From: a virus
Reading direction: 5' to 3' (one strand)
Length of the DNA stretch: 31,869 bases
IMG/VR virus record: IMGVR_UViG_3300025168_000367
Span: 1 to 31,869 of that record
Shown here: in pieces, positions 15,872-22,959 of the stretch
How the letters are laid out: each line of letters starts with the position of its first letter
How positions within the stretch are numbered: the stretch's first letter is position 1
Translations under genes and position numbers: made by a program
The notes under the pieces: model-generated
What the model saw: only the letters and a program-made list of their open reading frames with translations
The model's database searches: none
Told to the model about the DNA's origin: nothing

Positions 15872-17032
15872 ATGGCAATAAACAAATTAATGGAAGCGGC
15901 TGCAGATATTCTTGCTCAAAGCAAGCGTAACGCAGGCTCTATGCCAATGCAAAAAATGGCTGGTTCAGAGGTCGAAGATTTAGGAGGAATGGATAATAAA
16001 ACAGCCACTAATCCTGGAGATTCTATCAAAGTTAAAGCTACAGACGAAAAAGGCAATCACGCCAAAAATGTTGCAGACCACAAAATGCATCCATCGGCTG
16101 CATCGGCTAGTCAAAAAAATGAAGACACTGTAGAAGACGAAGAGGTTTTAGAACCTGTAGAAGACGAAACAGTAATCGTTGAAGATGACGATGACGATGA
16201 CAAAGATGAAAAAAAGAAAAAAGACGATTCTGATTCAGACGAAGATGACGATGACGATGAAGACGATGAAGAAGAAGATAAAAAAAGGAAAGAAAAAATG
16301 AAAGAAGATATCGATGCACTATTTGCTGATGATAAAACAATTTCAGAAGATTTCCGTGCTAAGGCATCTACAATCTTTGAAGCTCGTGTTCTTGACCGTG
16401 TTGTTCAGATTGAAGAAGAAATCGAAGCTAAGTATGCTGGTCAGTTAGAAGAAACTGTTGATGCTATTAAAGTAGATTTAACAGAAAAAGTTGACGGCTA
16501 TCTTTCGTATGTTGTAGAACAGTGGATGGGCGATAACGAAATCGCTATTGAATCTGGTTTACGCTCAGAATTAACAGAAGAGTTTATCTCAGGAATGAGA
16601 AATCTATTTGCTGAACATTATATTGATGTTCCTGCAGAAAAAGTTGATTTAGTTGACGAGTTAGCTACTAAAGTTGAAGAACTTGAAAGCAAACTTGACG
16701 AAGAAATTGAGAGAGGCATTGAATACAAAAAAGATTTAATTGAATCTCGCAAAAATGAAATTACTCATCAAGTGACAGAAGGTCTTATTGATACTCAAGT
16801 TGCAAAAATCAAAACACTCGCAGAGAGCGTTGAATTCTCCACAGAGGACGAATACACAGAGAAACTTGAATCAATCCGTGAGAACTACTTCCCTACAGGA
16901 ATTAAAAAACCAGGTGAAGAAATGTTACATGAAGAAATAGAGTCTGCAGAAGAAGCTGCTGCCGCAAAAACAAAGTCATTTGACCCATTTGTTAATGCTG
17001 TGACATCTGCAATTAGTAATACAAAGAAATAA
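15872..17032 (+). CDS. 22: Prohead scaffold gp22
   Basis: This 386-aa product is the main internal scaffold around which the capsid shell assembles; gp21 later degrades it. T4 gp22 is 269 aa. Residues about 84-136 form an Asp/Glu/Lys run (EDDDDDDKDEKKKK, SDEDDDDDEDDEEED). After it comes a long helical region (FRAKASTIFEARVLDRVVQI, SYVVEQWMGDNEIAIESGLR) and coiled coil (LATKVEELESKLDEEIERG), the recognisable gp22 part. The C-terminus has PFVNAVTSAIS, typical of scaffolds that contact the capsid protein. Its position just before gp23 agrees. Confidence 0.9.
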   Translation: MAINKLMEAAADILAQSKRNAGSMPMQKMAGSEVEDLGGMDNKTATNPGDSIKVKATDEKGNHAKNVADHKMHPSAASASQKNEDTVEDEEVLEPVEDETVIVEDDDDDDKDEKKKKDDSDSDEDDDDDEDDEEEDKKRKEKMKEDIDALFADDKTISEDFRAKASTIFEARVLDRVVQIEEEIEAKYAGQLEETVDAIKVDLTEKVDGYLSYVVEQWMGDNEIAIESGLRSELTEEFISGMRNLFAEHYIDVPAEKVDLVDELATKVEELESKLDEEIERGIEYKKDLIESRKNEITHQVTEGLIDTQVAKIKTLAESVEFSTEDEYTEKLESIRENYFPTGIKKPGEEMLHEEIESAEEAAAAKTKSFDPFVNAVTSAISNTKK

Positions 17033-17058
17033 TTATAATAACAATTTAGGAGTACACA

Positions 17059-18399
17059 ATGTATTTGTCCGAATCACTACAAACAAAATGGGAAGGCGTA
17101 CTAAATCATCCAGATTTAGCACCTATTGCTGACCCATACAAGAAAGCAGTTACCGCTGTTATTCTTGAAAATCAGTATAACGAAATGTCAAAAGACCAAA
17201 CTGGTTCTACTAGCATGCAACAACTTGACGAAGTTGCACCTGCTAATTCAACTGGCGCTAACATCGGTAACTTTGACCCAATCTTAATCTCACTAGTTAG
17301 GCGTTCTTTACCTAACTTAATCGCATATGATATATGTGGCGTTCAACCAATGACAGGACCTACTGGTCTTATCTTTGCAATGCGTTCTACATATACTACA
17401 CAAGGCGGCGCTGAAAACTTCTACAACGAAGTTAATCCAGGTTTCTCTGGTAATGGTACTGCTGGTTCTGCTCTACAAGTAGATGCTACTGCAGCTGCTG
17501 GTGGTAACGATGCTAGAACATTCACAAATAATGCTGCTGCAGGTATGGCACCAACTGGTATGACTACTGCTCAGGCAGAAGCTGGTATCGCTGCTAACAC
17601 ATTTGCTGAAATGGCATTTAAAATCGAAAAAGTAACTGTTACTGCTGTATCAAGAGCACTTAAAGCAGAATACTCTATCGAATTAGCACAAGACTTAAAA
17701 GCAGTTCACGGTCTTGACGCTGAAACAGAATTAGCTAATATCCTTTCTGCTGAAATTCTTGCAGAAATTAACAGAGAAGTTGTTAGAACTATCTACAAGA
17801 CTGCTAAAATTGGTTGTCAAGTAGGAACAACATCTGCTGGTAATTTTGATTTAGACACTGATTCAAATGGTCGTTGGATGGTTGAGAAAATTAAAGGTCT
17901 TGCATTCCAATTAGAAAGAGAAGCAAATCAAATTGCTAAAGAAACTCGTAGAGGAAAAGGTAATTTCATCCTTGTTACTTCTGATGTAGCTTCTGCTCTT
18001 GCAATGTCTGGTCTTTTAGATTATAACCCTGCTTTACAAGCACAAACAAACTTAACTGTAGATGATTCAGGTAACACATATGCAGGTATGCTATTCGGTA
18101 GAATTAAAGTCTATATAGACCCATATGCTATCACTAGTACTACATCTAAAGAGTTTGCAGTTGTTGGTTATAAAGGCTCAAACGCTTATGATGCTGGTCT
18201 GTTCTATTGTCCGTATGTTCCATTACAAATGGTTCGTGCAGTTGATACTGGTACATTCCAACCTAAAATCGGTTTCAAAACACGATATGGTATGCAAAGA
18301 AATCCATTCTCAGCTGGCACTGCTGCTGCTGGTAATGGTATCGGCGCTGCTGTAGCAAATGTTTATTACCGTTCATTCAAAGTTTCTAACTTAATGTAG
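17059..18399 (+). CDS. 23: Major capsid protein gp23
   Basis: This 446-aa HK97-fold capsid subunit (T4 gp23 has 521) has family blocks ANIGNFDPILISLVRRSLPN, LIAYDICGVQPMTGPTGLIF and MRS, TAEYSIELAQDLKAVHGLDAE-like (KAEYSIELAQDLKAVHGLD), and TRRGKGNFILVTSDVASAL. Position 56-58 (LDE) before VAPANSTG fits a gp21 cleavage site that would remove the N-terminal 58 residues; this is inference. An AGGAGT ribosome-binding site precedes it, and a strong terminator follows. No gp24 vertex paralogue follows directly, unlike in T4. Confidence 0.97.
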   Translation: MYLSESLQTKWEGVLNHPDLAPIADPYKKAVTAVILENQYNEMSKDQTGSTSMQQLDEVAPANSTGANIGNFDPILISLVRRSLPNLIAYDICGVQPMTGPTGLIFAMRSTYTTQGGAENFYNEVNPGFSGNGTAGSALQVDATAAAGGNDARTFTNNAAAGMAPTGMTTAQAEAGIAANTFAEMAFKIEKVTVTAVSRALKAEYSIELAQDLKAVHGLDAETELANILSAEILAEINREVVRTIYKTAKIGCQVGTTSAGNFDLDTDSNGRWMVEKIKGLAFQLEREANQIAKETRRGKGNFILVTSDVASALAMSGLLDYNPALQAQTNLTVDDSGNTYAGMLFGRIKVYIDPYAITSTTSKEFAVVGYKGSNAYDAGLFYCPYVPLQMVRAVDTGTFQPKIGFKTRYGMQRNPFSAGTAAAGNGIGAAVANVYYRSFKVSNLM

Positions 18400-18407
18400 T
18401 CACTTTG

Positions 18408-18427
18408 ACTCACATTTATTTGTGAGT
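18408..18427 (+). other. Hairpin in the gp23 3' untranslated region
   Basis: ACTCACA (18408-18414) pairs with TGTGAGT (18421-18427) around TTTATT. No T-run follows, so it is probably not a terminator itself. It precedes the terminator at 18451 and could stabilise the capsid mRNA 3' end. Confidence 0.5.
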
Positions 18428-18450
18428 AGTAATGAAGATTCACGAAAAGG

Positions 18451-18475
18451 TACCTGCTTCGGCAGGTATTTTTTT
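18451..18475 (+). terminator. Rho-independent terminator after gp23 (UUCG loop)
   Basis: TACCTGC (18451-18457) pairs with GCAGGTA (18462-18468) around a TTCG tetraloop closed by C-G, followed by Ts to 18475. It is a textbook strong terminator and ends the head operon. Confidence 0.93.
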
Positions 18476-18527
18476 GTCTGCTATTTGTTGTTATTTTTGC
18501 AGTCATTATTAACAACAAATTAACTAG

Positions 18528-18536
18528 CATAAATAG
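18528..18536 (+). promoter_or_regulatory. Late promoter before the tube-fold gene
   Basis: CATAAATAG lies after the gp23 terminator and 32 bases before the next ATG. Since the terminator isolates this gene, a separate late promoter is needed, which supports the call. Confidence 0.6.
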
Positions 18537-18568
18537 ATGATATAATAATAATAGTATGGACAAATTAA

Positions 18569-19108
18569 ATGGCAGCTACAGATAGAAATCCAGTTAATCC
18601 TAATTTTCTTCAACCAAACAAATATGTTTTGAATTTTGGGAGACTACCGAATATGGCATATTTCTGCCAATCGGTTTCAGTTCCAGGCATCTCAATGTCT
18701 GAAACTCCTCAATCTACTCCTTTCGTAGACATCTTTGCACCTGGTGATAAAGCAATTTACGATATATTCAATGTAACATTTTTGATTGATGAAAGAATGG
18801 GTTCGTGGATTGAAGTTCATGATTGGATTCGTGCTATGACATTTCCAGAAGATTTTGAAGATTATAAAGGTCTCAGTAGACTCAACAAAGCCGCTACATT
18901 AACTCAGACTAAAACTCCTCAATATTCTGATGCAACACTAACAGTTTTATCATCATCTAATATTCCTTATGTTAAAATTCATTTTAGAGATGCTTTCCCA
19001 ACCACTCTTTCCACATTTATCATGTCAGCTGGTTCTGGCCCTGATGAACTGTTGACTGCAGATGCCACTTTTCGGTACACTTACTACGATATAGAAAAAC
19101 TTTACTAA
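18569..19108 (+). CDS. Tail tube-fold protein, gp3-like tail completion
   Basis: This 179-aa protein has the same general layout as tail tube proteins: YVLNFGRLPNMAYFCQSVSV, then PGISMSETPQSTPFVDIFAP, FNVTFLIDERMGSWIEVHDW and a beta-rich C-terminus (ADATFRYTYYDIEKLY). The pattern hydrophobic strand, Cys-containing strand, PG, then Asp and Trp-rich segment also occurs in gp19 at 10752. In marine T4-like phages a protein of this type follows gp23 and is usually labelled gp3, the tail completion protein; I rely on that order and on the fold pattern. Similarity to T4 gp3 itself is not obvious. A baseplate tube initiator is the alternative. Confidence 0.65.
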   Translation: MAATDRNPVNPNFLQPNKYVLNFGRLPNMAYFCQSVSVPGISMSETPQSTPFVDIFAPGDKAIYDIFNVTFLIDERMGSWIEVHDWIRAMTFPEDFEDYKGLSRLNKAATLTQTKTPQYSDATLTVLSSSNIPYVKIHFRDAFPTTLSTFIMSAGSGPDELLTADATFRYTYYDIEKLY

Positions 19109-19113
19109 AACGC

Positions 19114-19142
19114 TTGACAACAGGTTACAGTCCTGTTATAAT
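19114..19142 (+). promoter_or_regulatory. Sigma70 promoter of the uvsY cluster with internal dyad
   Basis: TTGACA (19114-19119), a 17-base spacer and TATAAT (19137-19142), preceded by TG for an extended -10: both hexamers are perfect consensus. Within the spacer is the inverted repeat AACAGG (19119-19124), 7 bases, CCTGTT (19132-19137), which could be a repressor operator. Transcription would start near 19149, 18 bases before the uvsY ATG. Confidence 0.92.
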
Positions 19143-19166
19143 CCATACTAATTGGAGATTTATATT

Positions 19167-19601
19167 ATGAAACAACTAGAAGAGTTACTTGAGATGTGGA
19201 GAAAAGATTCTGAACTGGACCGAACAGAGCCAGGTAAAGAACTTACAAAGATTCCACTATATCATAGTAAATATTTAAACATACTTTCTCACCATAGATT
19301 GCTCGTTAAAGATGCTAATTTTAAATTAAATCGTATGAAACGATTGAAGTGGGAATATTATACAGGTAAGTTAGATGATGAAGACTTGAGTAAACATGGA
19401 TGGGAGCCATTTCCATATGTTCTTAAGTCTGAAATAACCACATATCTTGATAGTGATGAAGACATCAACAAGTATAAAGCATCTAAAGCTATTCATGAAG
19501 AAATCGTAACTGTATGTGAAGCTATCTTAAAAGAACTTCATAGCAGAACATTTCAGTTAAAGTCGTTTATTGATTGGGAAAAATTCATTCAAGGCGTATA
19601 A
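19167..19601 (+). CDS. uvsY: Recombination mediator UvsY
   Basis: This 144-aa protein matches T4 UvsY (137 aa), which loads the UvsX recombinase on gp32-coated single-stranded DNA. Conserved patterns are IPLYHSKYLNILSHHRLLVK, then RLKWEYYTGKLDDEDLSKHG and the C-terminal ILKELHSRTFQLKSFIDWEK. The start is the ATG at 19167 with GGAG at 19154-19157; a TTG at 19152 would overlap that ribosome-binding site. It is the first gene behind the consensus promoter, and its stop abuts uvsW. Confidence 0.92.
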   Translation: MKQLEELLEMWRKDSELDRTEPGKELTKIPLYHSKYLNILSHHRLLVKDANFKLNRMKRLKWEYYTGKLDDEDLSKHGWEPFPYVLKSEITTYLDSDEDINKYKASKAIHEEIVTVCEAILKELHSRTFQLKSFIDWEKFIQGV

Positions 19602-21071
19602 ATGACTGACACTATACAACTACATAAGTTAAACGAAGCCTTCATAAAGGTTGAGTGTGAAAGAGGACTTGCTCAAGAGTTATCTGACCACTTTACATTC
19701 CATGTTCCAGGTTATCAATATACTCCGGCATATAAAAGTCGAGTTTGGGACGGAAAGATAAGGCTTCTAGACTTAAGAAACTTTCAAATATATCATGGTC
19801 TTACTCCATATATTAAAGAGTTTTGTGATGAACGAGGGTATGAATGTTTAATTGATGATGATGTTAATTCAACTGATGTATTTTCGGTTGTCGAAGCTAA
19901 AGAATTCGCTGACACTCTAAACCTCCCTCACATAGTTAGAGACTATCAATTAAAATCATTCATCACTGCTATACGAAATAAAAGGCTTCTCCTGTTGTCT
20001 CCAACAGCGTCTGGTAAGTCTTTAATATTATACTTGATAGTCAGACATCTTTTGTCCAATGAGATGAAAAAAGGTCTTCTAATCGTTCCTACAACCTCAC
20101 TCGTTGAACAAATGTATACTGATTTTAAATCGTATGGATTTGATTCTGAAAAATATTGCCATAGACAATACTCTGGTAAAGAAAAACACACAAACAATTT
20201 TTTAACAATTACAACATGGCAATCTGTGTATAAGAACTCACCTGATTACTTTGAACAATTTGATTTTGTATTAGGTGATGAGGCACATCAATTTAAAGCT
20301 AAATCATTGGCAACAATTATGTCTGCTTGTACTAATGCTAGATATAGAATAGGAACAACAGGTACATTAGACGGCACACAAACACATCGTTTGGTACTAG
20401 AAGGACTTTTTGGTCCTGTTTATCAAGCAACAACTACTGCAGATTTAATTGCAAAGAAACATTTATCTGATTTTAGTATAAAATGTTTGGTGTTGAAATA
20501 TTCTGAACCAGTTTGTAAATTATGTAAAACATGGGACTATCAACAAGAAATTGATTATATTGTTAAGAGCAATGCTCGTAATGATTTTATAAGAAACTTG
20601 GCACTATCACTCAATGGTAATTCACTTATACTATTTCAATTTGTAGAGAAACATGGTAAAGCTTTATATGCCAATATAAAAGAACATGCGAAAAAAAGAA
20701 AAGTTTTTTTTGTATTTGGTGGAACTGATACCGAAACAAGAGAGGCTATTCGAGGAATTACAGAAAAAGAAAAAAATGCTATCATTGTTGCATCATATGG
20801 CACTTTCTCCACAGGCATAAATATAAGGAACTTACACAACATCATCTTTGCATCACCAAGTAAATCTCGTATTCGTAATTTACAATCAATTGGTCGAGGT
20901 CTTAGAGTTGGTGATGATGGAAAAGCCGCAACACTATTTGATATTGCAGATGATTTTAGAGTTGGTAAATTTACCAATTATACACTAAAACATTTTATTG
21001 AGAGAATGAAAATATATGATGACGAGAAATTCAAATACAAATTCTATAACATCGAGCTAAAAAATGGATAA
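19602..21071 (+). CDS. uvsW: UvsW helicase
   Basis: This 489-aa superfamily 2 helicase (T4 503) unwinds branched DNA and R-loops, moving T4-like phages from origin-dependent to recombination-dependent replication. The N-terminal domain (1-110) binds nucleic acid. Motif Q is RDYQ (113-116), Walker A SPTASGKS (133-140), motif II DEAH (226-229), then IGTTGTL and the arginine motif QSIGRGLR. It starts at the base after the uvsY stop and overlaps the next gene by eight bases. Confidence 0.95.
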   Translation: MTDTIQLHKLNEAFIKVECERGLAQELSDHFTFHVPGYQYTPAYKSRVWDGKIRLLDLRNFQIYHGLTPYIKEFCDERGYECLIDDDVNSTDVFSVVEAKEFADTLNLPHIVRDYQLKSFITAIRNKRLLLLSPTASGKSLILYLIVRHLLSNEMKKGLLIVPTTSLVEQMYTDFKSYGFDSEKYCHRQYSGKEKHTNNFLTITTWQSVYKNSPDYFEQFDFVLGDEAHQFKAKSLATIMSACTNARYRIGTTGTLDGTQTHRLVLEGLFGPVYQATTTADLIAKKHLSDFSIKCLVLKYSEPVCKLCKTWDYQQEIDYIVKSNARNDFIRNLALSLNGNSLILFQFVEKHGKALYANIKEHAKKRKVFFVFGGTDTETREAIRGITEKEKNAIIVASYGTFSTGINIRNLHNIIFASPSKSRIRNLQSIGRGLRVGDDGKAATLFDIADDFRVGKFTNYTLKHFIERMKIYDDEKFKYKFYNIELKNG

Positions 21072-21519
21072 TCAACAAAACATTAAATTAGTGAGGCTTC
21101 AATCTGGAGAAGATGTTATTGCTGACATCACTTCTGATTCAGATTCCACAATACTAAACAATCCTATGGTTCTTATGGTGAGACGCTCACCCAAAGGCTC
21201 GGTAATGATGATGGTGCCATGGTTGCCAATCGAGATAATATCTGATAATATGGCTACATTAAATAACAGAGAGATTGTTACCTTTACTAATCCTAAAAAC
21301 AGTCTAATTGAATATTATTTAAATGCAATTAAAACTGTAGCTGATGAAGCTTTACATTCAGAAGGCATTCTTGAAGAGTTTAATTTAAAAAATGCAGCAC
21401 AAGCCACAGACGACTTACTTGCAAGTAGAGAAATTGAAGAATACTATGATGATGATACATCGGTAATGGATGAATATTTAAACAAGATGAATAAACCTGA
21501 TAAGAGTAAACTACACTAA
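21064..21519 (+). CDS. Conserved phage protein, possible Sm-like N-domain
   Basis: This 151-aa acidic protein starts inside the last codons of uvsW (ATGGATAA overlap). The N-terminal 75 residues are beta-rich: IKLVRLQSGEDVIADITSDS, NPMVLMVRRSPKGSVMMMV. This is a strand-turn-strand pattern I associate with Sm/LSm-like small barrels, and such a fold is known for a marine phage protein. The C-terminal half is helical and acidic (REIEEYYDDDTSVMDEYLNK). No catalytic residues stand out. Clustering with uvsY, uvsW and gp55 suggests nucleic-acid metabolism. The function is unknown and the Sm-like fold is an inference. Confidence 0.7.
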   Translation: MDNQQNIKLVRLQSGEDVIADITSDSDSTILNNPMVLMVRRSPKGSVMMMVPWLPIEIISDNMATLNNREIVTFTNPKNSLIEYYLNAIKTVADEALHSEGILEEFNLKNAAQATDDLLASREIEEYYDDDTSVMDEYLNKMNKPDKSKLH

Positions 21520-21520
21520 T

Positions 21521-21922
21521 ATGACAATAGAATATAATGAAAAGAATTTGAAGATGGTCTCTGATGCAATATGTAATAATTTATCAGAAGATATGTTACC
21601 TAAAAAATGGATTGAAAGAAATAAAACTAATCCAATGTTTGGGCATTGTCACACAGCTTCAGGTTGTTTGCAAAAAATATTTGGAACTAAAACAATAAAA
21701 ATGCATCGAGCTTTAGATGATGAAAACATCTATCATTGGTGGTGTGTAGATATTAATGGAACAGTAATAGATTTAACAGCAAAGCAATACACTGATTTTA
21801 ATAGAAATCCTCCTTATGAAAACGGAACAAAAATGGGAATGTTAGGGTTTGGTTATCGAAAAAGAGTATTATCACTTTTAGATAAAGTAACATATGATTT
21901 GGGTTTTCAACCAGGATGGTAG
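21521..21922 (+). CDS. YunG-like Cys/His/Asp protein
   Basis: This 133-aa protein has the ordered pattern FGHCHTASGCLQKIFG (C43), YHWWCVDINGTVIDLTAKQY (H72, D84) and a basic C-terminus. The G-H/Q-C..AS...., then HW, then DLT..QY arrangement resembles the YunG family of small bacterial and phage proteins, whose Cys, His and Asp suggest a papain-like hydrolase core. No YunG activity is known to me, so whether it is an enzyme is uncertain. It starts one base after the upstream stop. There is no signal peptide, so it acts in the cytoplasm. Confidence 0.65.
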   Translation: MTIEYNEKNLKMVSDAICNNLSEDMLPKKWIERNKTNPMFGHCHTASGCLQKIFGTKTIKMHRALDDENIYHWWCVDINGTVIDLTAKQYTDFNRNPPYENGTKMGMLGFGYRKRVLSLLDKVTYDLGFQPGW

Positions 21923-21992
21923 CAGTAGCTATTGAATCATTTAATTAAACAGGACACCGCTACCATAACTCTTGTCAAGCACTTTGTCAAGC
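21916..21992 (+). repeat. Inverted repeat and TTGTCAAGC tandem before gp55
   Basis: ATGGTAGC (21916-21923) is mirrored by GCTACCAT (21959-21966). Directly after, TTGTCAAGC occurs at 21972-21980 and 21984-21992. The second copy could be a weak -35 (TTGTCA) with TAAAAT at 22009-22014 as -10, but the spacer is 19 bases. The 104-base gap holds no gene; it is probably regulatory. Confidence 0.4.
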
Positions 21993-22026
21993 GAAATGAA
22001 GGCAAACTTAAAATAAAAGGTATATT

Positions 22027-22653
22027 ATGACTGACCAAACAGAAACAAAAGTCCCAAAAGAAAAGAAAGTGAAGAAAGTTGCCACTAAAGCGCCAGCGAA
22101 AAAAAGAGTAAAACATTATGTAAACAATGCTGACTTCTTAGCGGGATTGATTGAATACAAACGATTGTGTGATGTTGCAGATAAAGCTAAAGAGATTCAG
22201 CCACAAGTTCCTAATTATATTGGTGAGTGTTTTCTCAAGATTGCAGAACATTTATCACACAAACCTAACTTCGCATCGTACTCATTTAGAGATGAGATGA
22301 TTGCCGATGGAATTGAGAATTGTATGATGTATTTTAGAAACTTTAACCCCGAAAAGTCAAAGAATCCATTCGCTTACTTTACCCAAATTATCTATTATGC
22401 TTTTCTCAGAAGAATTACTAGAGAGAAAAAACAACTATATGTCAAATATAAAGCTACTGAACAAATAGGTATTTTAGATGAGTTTGAGATGTTAGAAGAC
22501 AGCGAAGGGAATACAAGACAATTTGAACTCTATGAAAACATATCTGAGTTTATATTTAACTTTGAAGAAAGCAAAAGAAAGAAGAAAGAAGAGAAAATAA
22601 AAGGTCTAGAAAAGTTTGTAGAACCAGATGTAACACCTACACCTGATGCTTAA
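22027..22653 (+). CDS. 55: Late transcription sigma factor gp55
   Basis: This 208-aa small sigma factor directs host RNA polymerase to TATAAATA late promoters with gp33 and the sliding clamp. Matches to T4 gp55 are KHYVNNADFLAGLIEYK, IAEHLSHKPNFASYSFRDEM, IADGIENCMMYFRNFNPEKS and NPFAYFTQIIYYAFLRRITR. The N-terminus is Lys-rich (KEKKVKKVATKAPAKKRVK), which is an addition to the T4 form. Length is near T4's 185. Late boxes throughout this window are its presumed targets. Confidence 0.95.
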   Translation: MTDQTETKVPKEKKVKKVATKAPAKKRVKHYVNNADFLAGLIEYKRLCDVADKAKEIQPQVPNYIGECFLKIAEHLSHKPNFASYSFRDEMIADGIENCMMYFRNFNPEKSKNPFAYFTQIIYYAFLRRITREKKQLYVKYKATEQIGILDEFEMLEDSEGNTRQFELYENISEFIFNFEESKRKKKEEKIKGLEKFVEPDVTPTPDA

Positions 22654-22798
22654 ACAATTGCCTCTATTAATAGTGGTTTGTTGTATAATATCATCTTGCG
22701 GTAATTTAAATGTGAAGACTATGCAAGAGTGTAAATATGATAAGAATGATTTACAAAAATGTGGTCTTGATAAAATTGTTTCTGGAGAATGGAATTGA
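22646..22798 (+). CDS. Small lipoprotein (50 aa)
   Basis: This short gene starts at an ATG overlapping the end of gp55. It encodes MLKQLPLLIVVCCIISSCGN at its start: one Lys, a hydrophobic stretch, then the lipobox I-S-S-C with Cys18 as the modified residue. The mature peptide would have 33 residues including two further Cys (C29, C39). The signal is short but complete, so secretion and lipidation by the host Lgt/LspA system is expected. Phage lipoproteins of this size often act in superinfection exclusion (T5 Llp) or lysis (Rz1); no spanin gene lies beside it. It is positioned between gp55 and gp47, an early-type context. Confidence 0.7.
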   Translation: MLKQLPLLIVVCCIISSCGNLNVKTMQECKYDKNDLQKCGLDKIVSGEWN

Positions 22799-22956
22799 TA
22801 GAAGATAAAATTCAGCACCTCGTAGCAAAACATAGGAACCTTGATATTAAAATCAAAGAAAAATATTCACAATATCTTTCTGATGAACTTATGAAAAAAA
22901 TGAAACAAGAAAAATTACAACTGAAAGATGAGATAGTAAAACTAAAAGAAGCTTAA
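22795..22956 (+). CDS. DUF465/YdcH-like small coiled-coil protein
   Basis: This 53-aa product starts at TTG (22795), overlapping the lipoprotein stop, with GGAGA at 22784-22788. The sequence IEDKIQHLVAKHRNLDIKIK and KQEKLQLKDEIVKLKEA matches the DUF465 pattern (I..L...H..LD..I.........D.....LKK.KL.LKDEI..L) seen in bacterial YdcH-type proteins. It is a helical hairpin or coiled coil of unknown function. It ends 3 bases before the gp47 start. A host-derived gene, or a small regulator of the neighbouring repair genes, is possible; neither is shown. Confidence 0.72.
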   Translation: MIEDKIQHLVAKHRNLDIKIKEKYSQYLSDELMKKMKQEKLQLKDEIVKLKEA

Positions 22957-22959
22957 ATT

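Noticed and set aside
16107-16340. Minus-strand frame rich in Leu, His and Arg
   Set aside because: It is the complement of the Asp/Glu/Lys run of gp22; composition explains it.
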